Shown piece after piece: positions 19,353-27,968 of a stretch of DNA of 32,669 nucleotides. This DNA is from Candidatus Gottesmanbacteria bacterium RIFCSPHIGHO2_02_FULL_40_13 (lineage in GTDB: Bacteria > Patescibacteriota > Microgenomatia > 2-02-FULL-39-11). The translations under genes were made by a program, and so were the position numbers. Numbering within the stretch: position 1 is the first letter of the stretch; each line of letters begins with the position of its first letter. Where the stretch lies: positions 24,112 to 56,780 of the forward strand of contig MFJN01000044.1 of assembly GCA_001779235.1 (NCBI GenBank), written 5' to 3'. The notes under the pieces are model-generated. The model saw only the letters and a program-made list of their open reading frames with translations. It was not told the DNA's origin and searched no databases.

Positions 19353-20336
19353 ATGAATAACACAGCAGGAAGTAATGTTAATCAGGCAAGATCATTACTA
19401 GATAACTCTAAATCAATTCTCATAGCCACCCATATACGGCCAACCCTGGACGGTGTGGCGGCCAGTTTGTCATTATATTTATCATTATCGGCTTTAGGTA
19501 AACAAGTGAGTATTATTTGCCCGTCGGAGATGACCGTCGAATACAGTCATCTGGTGGGTGTAGATAAAATTACCAATGAATTGACCAAGTCCTCTGGTAA
19601 AAATCTGGTCATCTCTTTTCCTTATCAGGAAGGTTCTATCGAAAAAGTCAGCTACAATATTGAAAATGATACTTTTAATTTAGTCATTGAGCCAAGAGAA
19701 GGTTTTCCTCAAATAACTCAGGATGCCATCAACTATACCTATGGCAACGGAGATACAGATCTGATCATTGTTGTCGACTCTCCCCGCCTCACGGATCTGG
19801 ATCAGATTTACCAAAATAACCAGTCTCTGTTTAATGCCAAAAATATTATCAACATCGACAGCCACAATCAAAATACTAATTACGGCAGGGTTAATGCCGT
19901 AGATACTACAGCCTCCTCAACCAGTGAAGTCGTTTTATCATTTTTATCAGGACTTGGGATAAAAATTGACCCTGACACTGCCTCTAATCTCCTGCTTGGT
20001 CTTTCCTCAGGAAGTGCAAACTTCACCTCCGCAAAAACATCGGCCGCCACATTTGAGGCTGCCGCCATCTGTTTAAGAAATGGAGCTAAAAAGAGGGACG
20101 GACAAAATTCTTTTTCTGATATGACAGATCAGTTTGGTCAAGGTCAGTACGGCAACCAGCCAAAATTAATGCCAAATCTCCCTAAAATGAAGCCACCTAC
20201 TCCTTTTTTGGGTACTCAGATAAATCCTTCTCCAAATAAATCCGGTCCGGTGAATACTTCACCAAACCAGAATAACAACCCTCCACCCGACTGGCTGAAA
20301 CCAAAAATTTACAAGGGTTCTGGAGGACTGCTGTAA
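19353..20336 (+). CDS. DHH-superfamily (NrnA-like) protein with degenerate motifs and a Pro/Asn-rich C-terminal tail
   Basis: ILIATHIRPTLDGVAASLSLYLSLSALGKQV (canonical HxxPDxD), LIIVVDSPRLTDL, NIINIDSHNQNTNYGRVNAVDTTASSTSEVV (canonical DHH); located downstream of infB where nrnA often lies. Confidence 0.75.
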   Translation: MNNTAGSNVNQARSLLDNSKSILIATHIRPTLDGVAASLSLYLSLSALGKQVSIICPSEMTVEYSHLVGVDKITNELTKSSGKNLVISFPYQEGSIEKVSYNIENDTFNLVIEPREGFPQITQDAINYTYGNGDTDLIIVVDSPRLTDLDQIYQNNQSLFNAKNIINIDSHNQNTNYGRVNAVDTTASSTSEVVLSFLSGLGIKIDPDTASNLLLGLSSGSANFTSAKTSAATFEAAAICLRNGAKKRDGQNSFSDMTDQFGQGQYGNQPKLMPNLPKMKPPTPFLGTQINPSPNKSGPVNTSPNQNNNPPPDWLKPKIYKGSGGLL

Positions 20337-20363
20337 AACCCCGTACCCTGAGATAACTGCTCA

Positions 20364-20392
20364 TTGTAGAAAAACTCCCTATATTGTATAAT
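20364..20392 (+). promoter_or_regulatory. Putative rpsO promoter
   Basis: TTGTAG (20364-20369), 17-nt spacer, TATAAT (20387-20392); leaves about a 95-nt leader before rpsO. Confidence 0.55.
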
Positions 20393-20493
20393 GAGACATC
20401 TTAGATTAAACTTAATATTCGTTTCACCGATCTAATCAACGATTTTATCTAGAACTTAAATACTCCATACAAAGTTAAATTATTTTAGAAATC

Positions 20494-20763
20494 ATGGTTG
20501 TCCAAAACAGCGATAAAAATAAGATTATTAAAGAATTCGCCACCAAAAGTGGTGACACCGGTAGTCCAGAAGTACAGGTTGCTCTTTTATCCCATAAAAT
20601 TGACAATCTGGTTTCCCATCTCAAACAAAATCCTAAAGATAATCACTCCAGACGCGGACTTCTTGGGGTAATTTCCAAAAGAAGAAGACTGCTTACATAT
20701 CTTCAAAAAAAAGCAAGTGACCGGTACAAAGATATCATTAAAAAATTAAAGTTGTCAAAGTGA
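20494..20763 (+). CDS. rpsO: 30S ribosomal protein S15
   Basis: [52 protein letters not shown]. Confidence 0.97.
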   Translation: MVVQNSDKNKIIKEFATKSGDTGSPEVQVALLSHKIDNLVSHLKQNPKDNHSRRGLLGVISKRRRLLTYLQKKASDRYKDIIKKLKLSK

Positions 20764-20766
20764 AAT

Positions 20767-22929
20767 ATGAAAACTACCTCCAAATCCGTTGAAATAGGCG
20801 GGCGATTATTGACTTTGGAAGTCGGACGTCTGGCAGAACAAGCAACCGCCTCGGTTTTGGCTAAATACGGTGACACGATGGTCTTGGCAACTGTTGTTGC
20901 CTCTAAACAGCCTTCAAATTTATCCTATTTTCCCTTATCAGTTGAATATATCGAGAGGCTTTATGCCGGAGGCAGAATCAAAGGCAGCCGCTGGGTAAAA
21001 AGAGAAGGCAGGCCGTCTGATGACGCAATTTTAAAAGGAAGAGTTATCGACCGGTCAATCAGGCCCCTTTTTGACAAAAATTACCATCACGATATTCAAG
21101 TCATCATCACCATACTTTCGATAGACGGTGAAAACGAACCGGATATTTTAGGGCTGGTTGCAACCTCCGCCGCTCTTGCCATTTCGCCAATCCCCTGGGA
21201 TGGACCAATTGGCGCGGTCAGGGTAGGATATGTCCCTCCTAAAAACGGGGATCCCGGTTTTTTTATTAATCCCCGGCTAAAAGAGTATGAATTTTCCGAA
21301 CTTGACCTGATCGTGTCCTCCACAGATAAAAAGGTGGTTATGTTGGAGGCGGGCAGCAATGAAATTCCTGAAGCAGCAGTATTTGAGGCAATAAAATTTG
21401 CCAAAACAGATATCGTGAAGATAATCAGCTGCATCCGTGATCTGGTTAAGGAAGTCGGACAAAAGAAAATAGTAATGGAAAAAACAGGTGAGGAAAATGT
21501 TTTATACGATTTGATTAAAAAGAAATACTACAGCCGCATTGAGAAAAGCACGCTGGCAAAAGCCAATAAATCTGAAGACAGTGAAGATCTTTCCTTGATT
21601 TCCGCCGATATCCAAAAAGACCTGAATGAAAAATATGATAAAAACGCCATCGAAAAAGTGCTGGATACGCTTTTTGAAGAAAAAATCCGTGAAGATATAT
21701 TAAAAAAGAAAATCCGCCATGACAAAAGAGGAGTAGATGAAATAAGACCAATTAGTTCTGAAGTGAGCATACTTCCCCGCACACACGGGTCGGCGATATT
21801 TAAAAGAGGAGAAACCCAGGTACTGACTATTGCCACACTCGGTTCACCTTCTCTGGAACAGTTGATCGAAAGTCCTGAAGGTGAGACATCCAAAAGATAC
21901 ATGCATCACTATTCAATGCCGCCTTACTCTGTCGGCGAAACTGGCAGAATCGGTACACCAAGCAGGCGTGAAGTAGGGCATGGAGCTTTAGCTGAACGGG
22001 CACTTTTACCGGTCATTCCTTCTCAGGAAATATTCCCCTATACAATCCGCCTTGTTTCAGAAATCATGTCATCCAACGGTTCAACTTCGATGGCCTCAAC
22101 CTGTGGTTCCACCCTTGCCTTGATGGACGCAGGTGTGCCTATCAAAAGTCCGGTTGCCGGAATTTCGATCGGTTTGGTTTCAGAATCAGATAAAAAATAT
22201 ATCCTTTTGACAGATATCGCCGGAATAGAAGATTTCAGCGGCGAGATGGATTTCAAGGTAGCAGGAACCGCCAAAGGTATTACTGCAATTCAACTGGATG
22301 TCAAAAATCATGGTATTACCGACGAAATAATTGAAGAAACCTTTGTGCTGGCAAACAAGGCAAGAATGCTAATTCTCGATAAAATGAGCCAAACCATCAA
22401 AACACCAAGAACAAATCTTTCCCAATACGCACCAAGAGTATCGATAATCAAGGTACCTCAGGAAAAAATCGGAGAGGTTATCGGACCCGGAGGAAAAGTA
22501 ATCCGCCATATCATTGCCGAAACCGGATGTGAAGTCAATGTGGACGATGACGGTAATGTCACTATCACCGGAACTGATCCCGTTAAAGTGGAAATGGCAC
22601 ACCGCTGGATTTCAGGAATAGTCAAAGACGTCCAGCCCGAAGAGATATATGAAGGAATTGTCAAAAGAATTCTTCCCTTTGGTGCGTTTATCGAAATTCT
22701 TCCCGGTAAAGAAGGTATGGTACACGTGTCGCAAATGTCAATTGGATTTGTTTCCGATCCCAATACAATAGTTAAAATAGATCAAAGAGTAAAAGTTAGA
22801 GTGATTGAGGTTGACAATATGGGAAGAATCAACCTCTCCATGCTCTTTGGCGAAGACGCCAAAAAAAGGCCTGACAACAAACCGGAAAGAAGAGAAGGAA
22901 GGTTTGACAGGCCCCGCCGGAGATATTAA
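20767..22929 (+). CDS. pnp: Polyribonucleotide nucleotidyltransferase (PNPase)
   Basis: RNase PH-type repeats (GGRIKGSRWVKREGRPSD, SSNGSTSMASTCGSTLALMDAGVPI), KH (IGEVIGPGGKVIRHIIAETG) and S1 (YEGIVKRILPFGAFIEILPGKEGMVHVSQ). Confidence 0.98.
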   Translation: MKTTSKSVEIGGRLLTLEVGRLAEQATASVLAKYGDTMVLATVVASKQPSNLSYFPLSVEYIERLYAGGRIKGSRWVKREGRPSDDAILKGRVIDRSIRPLFDKNYHHDIQVIITILSIDGENEPDILGLVATSAALAISPIPWDGPIGAVRVGYVPPKNGDPGFFINPRLKEYEFSELDLIVSSTDKKVVMLEAGSNEIPEAAVFEAIKFAKTDIVKIISCIRDLVKEVGQKKIVMEKTGEENVLYDLIKKKYYSRIEKSTLAKANKSEDSEDLSLISADIQKDLNEKYDKNAIEKVLDTLFEEKIREDILKKKIRHDKRGVDEIRPISSEVSILPRTHGSAIFKRGETQVLTIATLGSPSLEQLIESPEGETSKRYMHHYSMPPYSVGETGRIGTPSRREVGHGALAERALLPVIPSQEIFPYTIRLVSEIMSSNGSTSMASTCGSTLALMDAGVPIKSPVAGISIGLVSESDKKYILLTDIAGIEDFSGEMDFKVAGTAKGITAIQLDVKNHGITDEIIEETFVLANKARMLILDKMSQTIKTPRTNLSQYAPRVSIIKVPQEKIGEVIGPGGKVIRHIIAETGCEVNVDDDGNVTITGTDPVKVEMAHRWISGIVKDVQPEEIYEGIVKRILPFGAFIEILPGKEGMVHVSQMSIGFVSDPNTIVKIDQRVKVRVIEVDNMGRINLSMLFGEDAKKRPDNKPERREGRFDRPRRRY

Positions 22930-22940
22930 ACTGGCTTTTC

Positions 22941-24095
22941 ATGAAATTTTCGACATATGCCATACATATCGGAAATGAGCCGAATCTGCAACCGGGCGGG
23001 AGTGGTGATGTAGTCATACCAATTCACCTCTCGACAACCTTTGCCAGAAAAAAGGTCAACCGGCCTACTCAGGGACTCGAATATTCCAGGTCAGGAAATC
23101 CAACCCGCTTTGCTCTGGAGAAAAATCTGGCGGCTTTGGAAAATGGCAAATTCGGCTTTGCTTTTTCCTCGGGACTGGCTGCCATAACCAATATACTTTT
23201 TCTCTTACAAAAAGGTGATCATGTGGTATCAATTGATGATGTTTATGGAGGAACCAGAAGGCTTTTTACGCAGGTTTTTGCAAAGTGCGGGGTAGATTTT
23301 ACTTTTGCCGACTTTTCAAATAGTGCTGATTTAAGCAAATTTCTGAAACCTGCGACGAAAATTGTCTGGATGGAATCACCCACCAATCCTTTATTGAAAA
23401 TTATTGACATTGCCTCCGTGAGTAAACTGGCAAGAACAATGAAAATCCTGACAGTTGTTGACAATACTTTCGCCTCCCCTTTCTTTCAAAAACCGCTGGA
23501 TCTTGGAGCTGATATTGTCATCCACTCCATGACAAAATATATCGGAGGGCATTCTGATGCGATTGCCGGGTGTGTCATGGTAAATGATGATCATCTGGCC
23601 GAAAGTTTCAAATTCCTGCAAAATGCGGTTGGAGCAATTCTATCTCCCTTTGACAGCTTTCAAATATTAAAGGGCATCAAAACTTTATCTCTTCGCATGC
23701 ACACTCATGAAGAAAACGCCAAAAAAGTCGTCGGGTTTTTGTCCCGCCACTCAAGGATCAAAAAAATTTATTATCCGGGACTGATCTACCACAAGGGGCA
23801 CAAAATAGCCGAAAAACAAATGTCAGGATACGCAGGTATGGTTTCTTTTGAACTTCAAGGCAATCTTAAGACGGCTGTCAAATTTTTAGAGTCTCTCAAA
23901 CTTATCTCTATTGCTGAAAGTCTGGGAGTGGTGGAATCGCTGATAGAACACCCTGCATCCATGACCCACAGCTCAGTTCCCAAAAAAGACCGGGAAAAAA
24001 TCGGGCTCAGCGATACGCTCATCAGACTGTCAGTCGGTATTGAAGACGTGGAGGATATCATCGGTGATTTGGATCAGGCTCTGCAAAAAATATAA
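22941..24095 (+). CDS. Cystathionine gamma-synthase/gamma-lyase family PLP enzyme
   Basis: EYSRSGNPTRFALEKNLAALE, PLP-lysine region SMTKYIGGHSDAIAG, SLGVVESLIEHPASMTH. Confidence 0.92.
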   Translation: MKFSTYAIHIGNEPNLQPGGSGDVVIPIHLSTTFARKKVNRPTQGLEYSRSGNPTRFALEKNLAALENGKFGFAFSSGLAAITNILFLLQKGDHVVSIDDVYGGTRRLFTQVFAKCGVDFTFADFSNSADLSKFLKPATKIVWMESPTNPLLKIIDIASVSKLARTMKILTVVDNTFASPFFQKPLDLGADIVIHSMTKYIGGHSDAIAGCVMVNDDHLAESFKFLQNAVGAILSPFDSFQILKGIKTLSLRMHTHEENAKKVVGFLSRHSRIKKIYYPGLIYHKGHKIAEKQMSGYAGMVSFELQGNLKTAVKFLESLKLISIAESLGVVESLIEHPASMTHSSVPKKDREKIGLSDTLIRLSVGIEDVEDIIGDLDQALQKI

Positions 24096-24113
24096 TCCTA
24101 CTGTCGAGGGTGG

Positions 24114-24119
24114 TATAAT
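24114..24119 (+). promoter_or_regulatory. Putative -10 element (TATAAT) for the MntA/HepT pair
   Basis: GGTATAAT ends 6 nt before the ATG at 24126; no convincing -35. Confidence 0.4.
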
Positions 24120-24125
24120 AATGCT

Positions 24126-24539
24126 ATGATTTCGAATACCCAGAAGCATGAGCTTTCCGCTTACTTTTCCGGCCAACCCGTGGATGCGGTCTATTTGTTC
24201 GGCTCGCAAGCCACGGGAAAAGGAAACAAGTTAAGTGACATTGACGTGGCAGTACTGTTTAGTGAAGGACTCGACGATAGGCAGCGGTTTGACTTGCGTC
24301 TCTCAATGATGAGCGATGTGGGTAAGATCTCTCACTTTTATGACAATGCTGAAGTTGTTGATCTGGACAACGTGCCTCTTGCCCTGCAATATCAAGCCAT
24401 TGCCCCGCGTCAGGAATTGTTTGTAAAAAACCGTACTCGGCAAGTACTATTTGAGGCTCGAGTGATGTCGAAGTTTTTTGATTACGTCTATTTTATTAAA
24501 ACAAATACGAGTGTCGGATTAGCCGCTATAATCCGGTAA
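24126..24539 (+). CDS. MNT-type nucleotidyltransferase, MntA-like antitoxin
   Basis: LFGSQATGKGNKLSDIDVAVLF fits GSx10DxD of minimal nucleotidyltransferases; next to a HEPN gene. Confidence 0.88.
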   Translation: MISNTQKHELSAYFSGQPVDAVYLFGSQATGKGNKLSDIDVAVLFSEGLDDRQRFDLRLSMMSDVGKISHFYDNAEVVDLDNVPLALQYQAIAPRQELFVKNRTRQVLFEARVMSKFFDYVYFIKTNTSVGLAAIIR

Positions 24540-24976
24540 TGCAGAAAAAGGAATTATTTATGGACGCTATTGATCGAATACACATACGCCTGAAGTTATT
24601 ACGATCCTATATGAAGAAGCTTTCTCGCTTTGAGCGTTTGACAGAGGAGGATCTTTTAGCAGATGAGGATCGTCGGGTGATGATAGAACGATATTTCCAG
24701 CTTGCATGCGAAGTGGTTATTGATATCGCCAATCTTCTCAATGCCGAGTTTCGATTTCGACCGGCAAATGATGCAAAAGAAAGTATTATCATCCTTGGAG
24801 AAGAAGGGGTGTTGAAGAAAGAGTTTGCCAATCAATTTGCCCCTATGGCGGGATTTCGAAATATTCTTGTCCATGACTATATCGCCATCGATTATACAAA
24901 AGTAGCAGATTATCTCAATAGCCGCCTCGGAGATTTTGAAACCTTCGCTAAAGCAGTAGCGTCCTACCTTGTATAA
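24539..24976 (+). CDS. HEPN-domain (HepT/DUF86-like) toxin
   Basis: RNILVHDY = Rx4HxY HEPN RNase motif, predicted all-helical; start overlaps the upstream stop by 1 nt. Confidence 0.88.
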   Translation: MQKKELFMDAIDRIHIRLKLLRSYMKKLSRFERLTEEDLLADEDRRVMIERYFQLACEVVIDIANLLNAEFRFRPANDAKESIIILGEEGVLKKEFANQFAPMAGFRNILVHDYIAIDYTKVADYLNSRLGDFETFAKAVASYLV

Positions 24977-24988
24977 CTTCTGTTATTC

Positions 24989-26323
24989 TCAGAATACGTT
25001 TAACTTATATTTTTTCAGAAACTCTCTTTTTAATTTAAGCTCTTCAATATTGTGATAAAGTCTACCCAACATTTCATCATTTTCACCGTTAATTAATGCT
25101 CCTCGCGCGGGGGCTAAATAATGATACTGTTTGGAAAAGTTACGGCTGCGCAGGATGGAATTAATAAATATCGCCAAAATAATTAAAAAATATAATATTT
25201 TGGCCATCTTTACTGTCTTTTTACCCTGTTTGCGCTGACTTAAAAACGTATTTTCTTTAATAATGAACAAAATTGCTAATAATGACAGCCAGAAGAGATT
25301 GGAGAATGAAACATATCTGGAACTGATCGCCTGAAGTAGTCCTAATCTGTATCGTCCTAAACTTGTCAGAAAAGCGCTCATCAAGGAATAACTACTTAAA
25401 GCGATAATCGGCATAAATAACGTTATTTTTTGTAATAATAATTTTCTTGCAATAATGATTAAATATATGAAAAATAATACTCCGGTAAGTCCGGCCACTA
25501 AGGCGCCGGCTCCGTTCATGCTGACAAGGGGCGCGCCAATAAAAGCGAATATATAAATCGTCAGCAAAAATATATTTTGCACCGAAAAATTTGCTTTAAG
25601 CGCCTCGGAGCCCGGGGAAAGATGAGTGTAAAGAAAAAAAACTAAAATCGAAAAAGCTGACCAAAAAATTAAGATTATATTTTTATTCTTTTGCTTTTTA
25701 AATTTCAGAATAATTAATCCAATAATCCAGTAAATTAACCCGTTGGCAAAAGAAAACGTAGCGACTATTCCTAAAAACATGCCTTTCAATAAATTACTCG
25801 ACTTTATTTTTCGGAGGCTTAAAATTTTAAGTCCTGTAACTACTGTAAAAAGATTTAAAAAAATCTGCACCTGCCAGCCCCACAGCCAGTTTTCCCACTG
25901 GGTCAGGGAAAATACCACCAGAGAAATCACGGGAACAAATTGCAGATAATTTTTTATCCTAAAAGCGGAAAAAATCAACTTGAATAAATAAAATAAACTG
26001 ATAAATATTCCAATCGCTAAAAGAAGATTTAAGATCAATTCGGGTAAAATCCTGTAGCCCGTCAGGTACGCCAAACCAAGCAGAATAAGACGCGGAAAAA
26101 ATGGTCTGTGCTCGTTGTGATAAGAACTGAAATCTGAAAAATTTACCTTGCTAAGATAGGATTTTTGCAGTAATCCGACAAAATCCCATTCATCCCAAAA
26201 GGGCACACCGACATAATATTTAAAGATTAATATTGTAAGAATAATGAGGGGAAGAAAAGTTACAATCCAAAATAATGCAGGTTTTAATTTCATAAAAATA
26301 GGAGCAGTGGTTTTTTGTTTCAT
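24989..26323 (-). CDS. Polytopic membrane protein, GT-C-like, unknown function
   Basis: About 10 hydrophobic segments; loop VPFWDEWDFVGLL...SSYHNEHRPFFPRL typical of GT-C-like membrane proteins. Confidence 0.6.
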   Translation of the reverse strand: MKQKTTAPIFMKLKPALFWIVTFLPLIILTILIFKYYVGVPFWDEWDFVGLLQKSYLSKVNFSDFSSYHNEHRPFFPRLILLGLAYLTGYRILPELILNLLLAIGIFISLFYLFKLIFSAFRIKNYLQFVPVISLVVFSLTQWENWLWGWQVQIFLNLFTVVTGLKILSLRKIKSSNLLKGMFLGIVATFSFANGLIYWIIGLIILKFKKQKNKNIILIFWSAFSILVFFLYTHLSPGSEALKANFSVQNIFLLTIYIFAFIGAPLVSMNGAGALVAGLTGVLFFIYLIIIARKLLLQKITLFMPIIALSSYSLMSAFLTSLGRYRLGLLQAISSRYVSFSNLFWLSLLAILFIIKENTFLSQRKQGKKTVKMAKILYFLIILAIFINSILRSRNFSKQYHYLAPARGALINGENDEMLGRLYHNIEELKLKREFLKKYKLNVF

Positions 26324-26413
26324 TATTTATTAGCGAAGTATGTACAATTTTCGAAGCATTGCATACAATCGTTCACACTAAGATGATTATCTTGAATAAT
26401 ATTCATGTCATAA

Positions 26414-26433
26414 GTATACCCATCTTACTCCTG
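26414..26433 (-). repeat. Left inverted repeat flanking the RM cassette (copy 2 of GGAGTAAGATGRGTATAC)
   Basis: Plus strand GTATACCCATCTTACTCCTG; reverse complement CAGGAGTAAGATGGGTATAC matches 30478-30497 at 19/20. Confidence 0.75.
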
Positions 26434-26509
26434 TTCGTAATCTATAGGAACAGTAAAACGAATTCGAAAGACAAAAAGAAGGAAAAGACCCCGCAGAAAT
26501 TTCTGTATT

Positions 26510-26545
26510 TATATTCCATTTTGGCATATTCTATTTTGGAATATA
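26510..26545 (+). promoter_or_regulatory. Putative C-protein operator upstream of the XRE regulator
   Basis: Tandem 15-mers TATATTCCATTTTGG/CATATTCTATTTTGG (13/15 identical), plus 9-bp inverted arms TATATTCCA (26510-26518)/TGGAATATA (26537-26545). Confidence 0.6.
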
Positions 26546-26568
26546 ACATACAATAAGTTAAGAAGATT

Positions 26569-26790
26569 ATGTCCAAAGCTATATACACAAAAGAACATAA
26601 ACATCTGATCGAAAAGCTAAAATCAGCAAGACTGTCAGCCAAACTTGATCAGAAAACTGCGGCAAAACTGCTGAACAAGTCTCAGTCCTATATTTCAAAA
26701 ATGGAATCCGGACAGCGCAGGGTTGATATAGTCCAGTTGAAAAGCCTTGCTGATATTTATAAAAAATCAATTGACTATTTTCTAAACTAG
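26569..26790 (+). CDS. XRE-family HTH regulator, RM controller (C) protein-like
   Basis: 73 aa, LIEKLKSARLSAKLDQKTAAKLLNKSQSYISKMESGQRRVDIVQLKSLADIYKKSIDYFLN; directly upstream of the nuclease gene. Confidence 0.88.
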   Translation: MSKAIYTKEHKHLIEKLKSARLSAKLDQKTAAKLLNKSQSYISKMESGQRRVDIVQLKSLADIYKKSIDYFLN

Positions 26791-26795
26791 TGTAT

Positions 26796-27968
26796 ATGGC
26801 AAAAAAAGATTTTATCCTTCAAGGATTTACTGAACGTACGCATACAAAAGCAATTCTGCGTTTATTTGATATTAAAAACGTTGAAGAAGTCATTCTGAGC
26901 GTTGCTTTCGTAACTGAAGACGGAGTTCGCTTAATAGAAAGCAAGTTACACAAATACGCAAACAAAACGAAAGTATTTTCAGGTATTAGAAATGATATAA
27001 CGTCTCGTCAAGGACTAAGTCGACTATTAGGATTAGGGGTTTCTGTATACGCTGTAGATACAGGAGCTCGCAATATTGTTTTTCATCCAAAACTATACTT
27101 AGTACGAGGAAGTGAACAAGCTCGATTACTTATTGGCAGTGCTAATTTAACGCTTGGTGGTCTAAACAATAATATCGAGGCTAGCCTAATTCTAGATCTG
27201 GATCTTGATAATTTCTCTGACAGAAAGTTTGTATCAAAAATTGTAAATCAACTTCTTAAGCTACCAGGTTTATATAATGACCATGTTTTCTTGATTGAAT
27301 CCGAGCCTCAACTGCTCGCTTTACAAACAAGCGGACGGCTACTTGATGAATCAGAAGCCTCACCGCCACACCCAACCACCACGGCTTTCGCACCTTCAAC
27401 AGATCTGATTCCACGTATTAAACTAAAAGTTTTACCATTACATCGATCGTCTCGTCGCGCAAAAGCTCAACCCACTACTCATCGTAGGATCAGTGGAACC
27501 CCTCAAACTCAAAAACAGTCACAAGTCTCAACTAATCTAGAACTTGTATGGCAAAGCAAGCCCTTAACCGAACGTGATCTTAATATTCCCAAAGAGAGAG
27601 GTACACACGCCACTGGTTCAATCAACTTAGACAAAGGGCTTCTTGAAGATAATATAGACCACAGACATTATTTTCGTGATGCGGTCTTTGCTCATCTCCA
27701 ATGGGAGCCTCGACAATCAGGTACGGTAGAAGAAACTGAAGTTCGTTTTCAGTTGGTTATTAAAGGAATCTATTATGGTGAATTTCCACTACAAATACGG
27801 CATAGCACAGACACAAATAGTGAAACTTATAAACAACACAATGCTATGACTCGATTAAGCTGGGGATCAATTGGAGACCATGTGAAACGAAAAGACTTAC
27901 TGAGTCGCACTTTGTCACTCTTTAGAGACGAAACTGATCCGAAAAGATTTATACTCGAAATTGATTAA
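26796..27968 (+). CDS. PLD-superfamily restriction endonuclease-like protein (NgoFVII/BfiI-like)
   Basis: HPKLYLVRGSEQARLLIGSANLTLGGLNNNIEASLIL is a single PLD-type active site (HxK...GSAN...E); separate C-terminal domain; adjacent C protein and methyltransferase. Alternative GTG start at 26790. Confidence 0.78.
   Translation: MAKKDFILQGFTERTHTKAILRLFDIKNVEEVILSVAFVTEDGVRLIESKLHKYANKTKVFSGIRNDITSRQGLSRLLGLGVSVYAVDTGARNIVFHPKLYLVRGSEQARLLIGSANLTLGGLNNNIEASLILDLDLDNFSDRKFVSKIVNQLLKLPGLYNDHVFLIESEPQLLALQTSGRLLDESEASPPHPTTTAFAPSTDLIPRIKLKVLPLHRSSRRAKAQPTTHRRISGTPQTQKQSQVSTNLELVWQSKPLTERDLNIPKERGTHATGSINLDKGLLEDNIDHRHYFRDAVFAHLQWEPRQSGTVEETEVRFQLVIKGIYYGEFPLQIRHSTDTNSETYKQHNAMTRLSWGSIGDHVKRKDLLSRTLSLFRDETDPKRFILEID

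Noticed and set aside
26338-26370. Imperfect palindrome GTATGTACAATTTTCGAAGCATTGCATAC upstream of the RM cassette
   Set aside because: Short, interrupted pairing that could arise by chance in AT-rich DNA.
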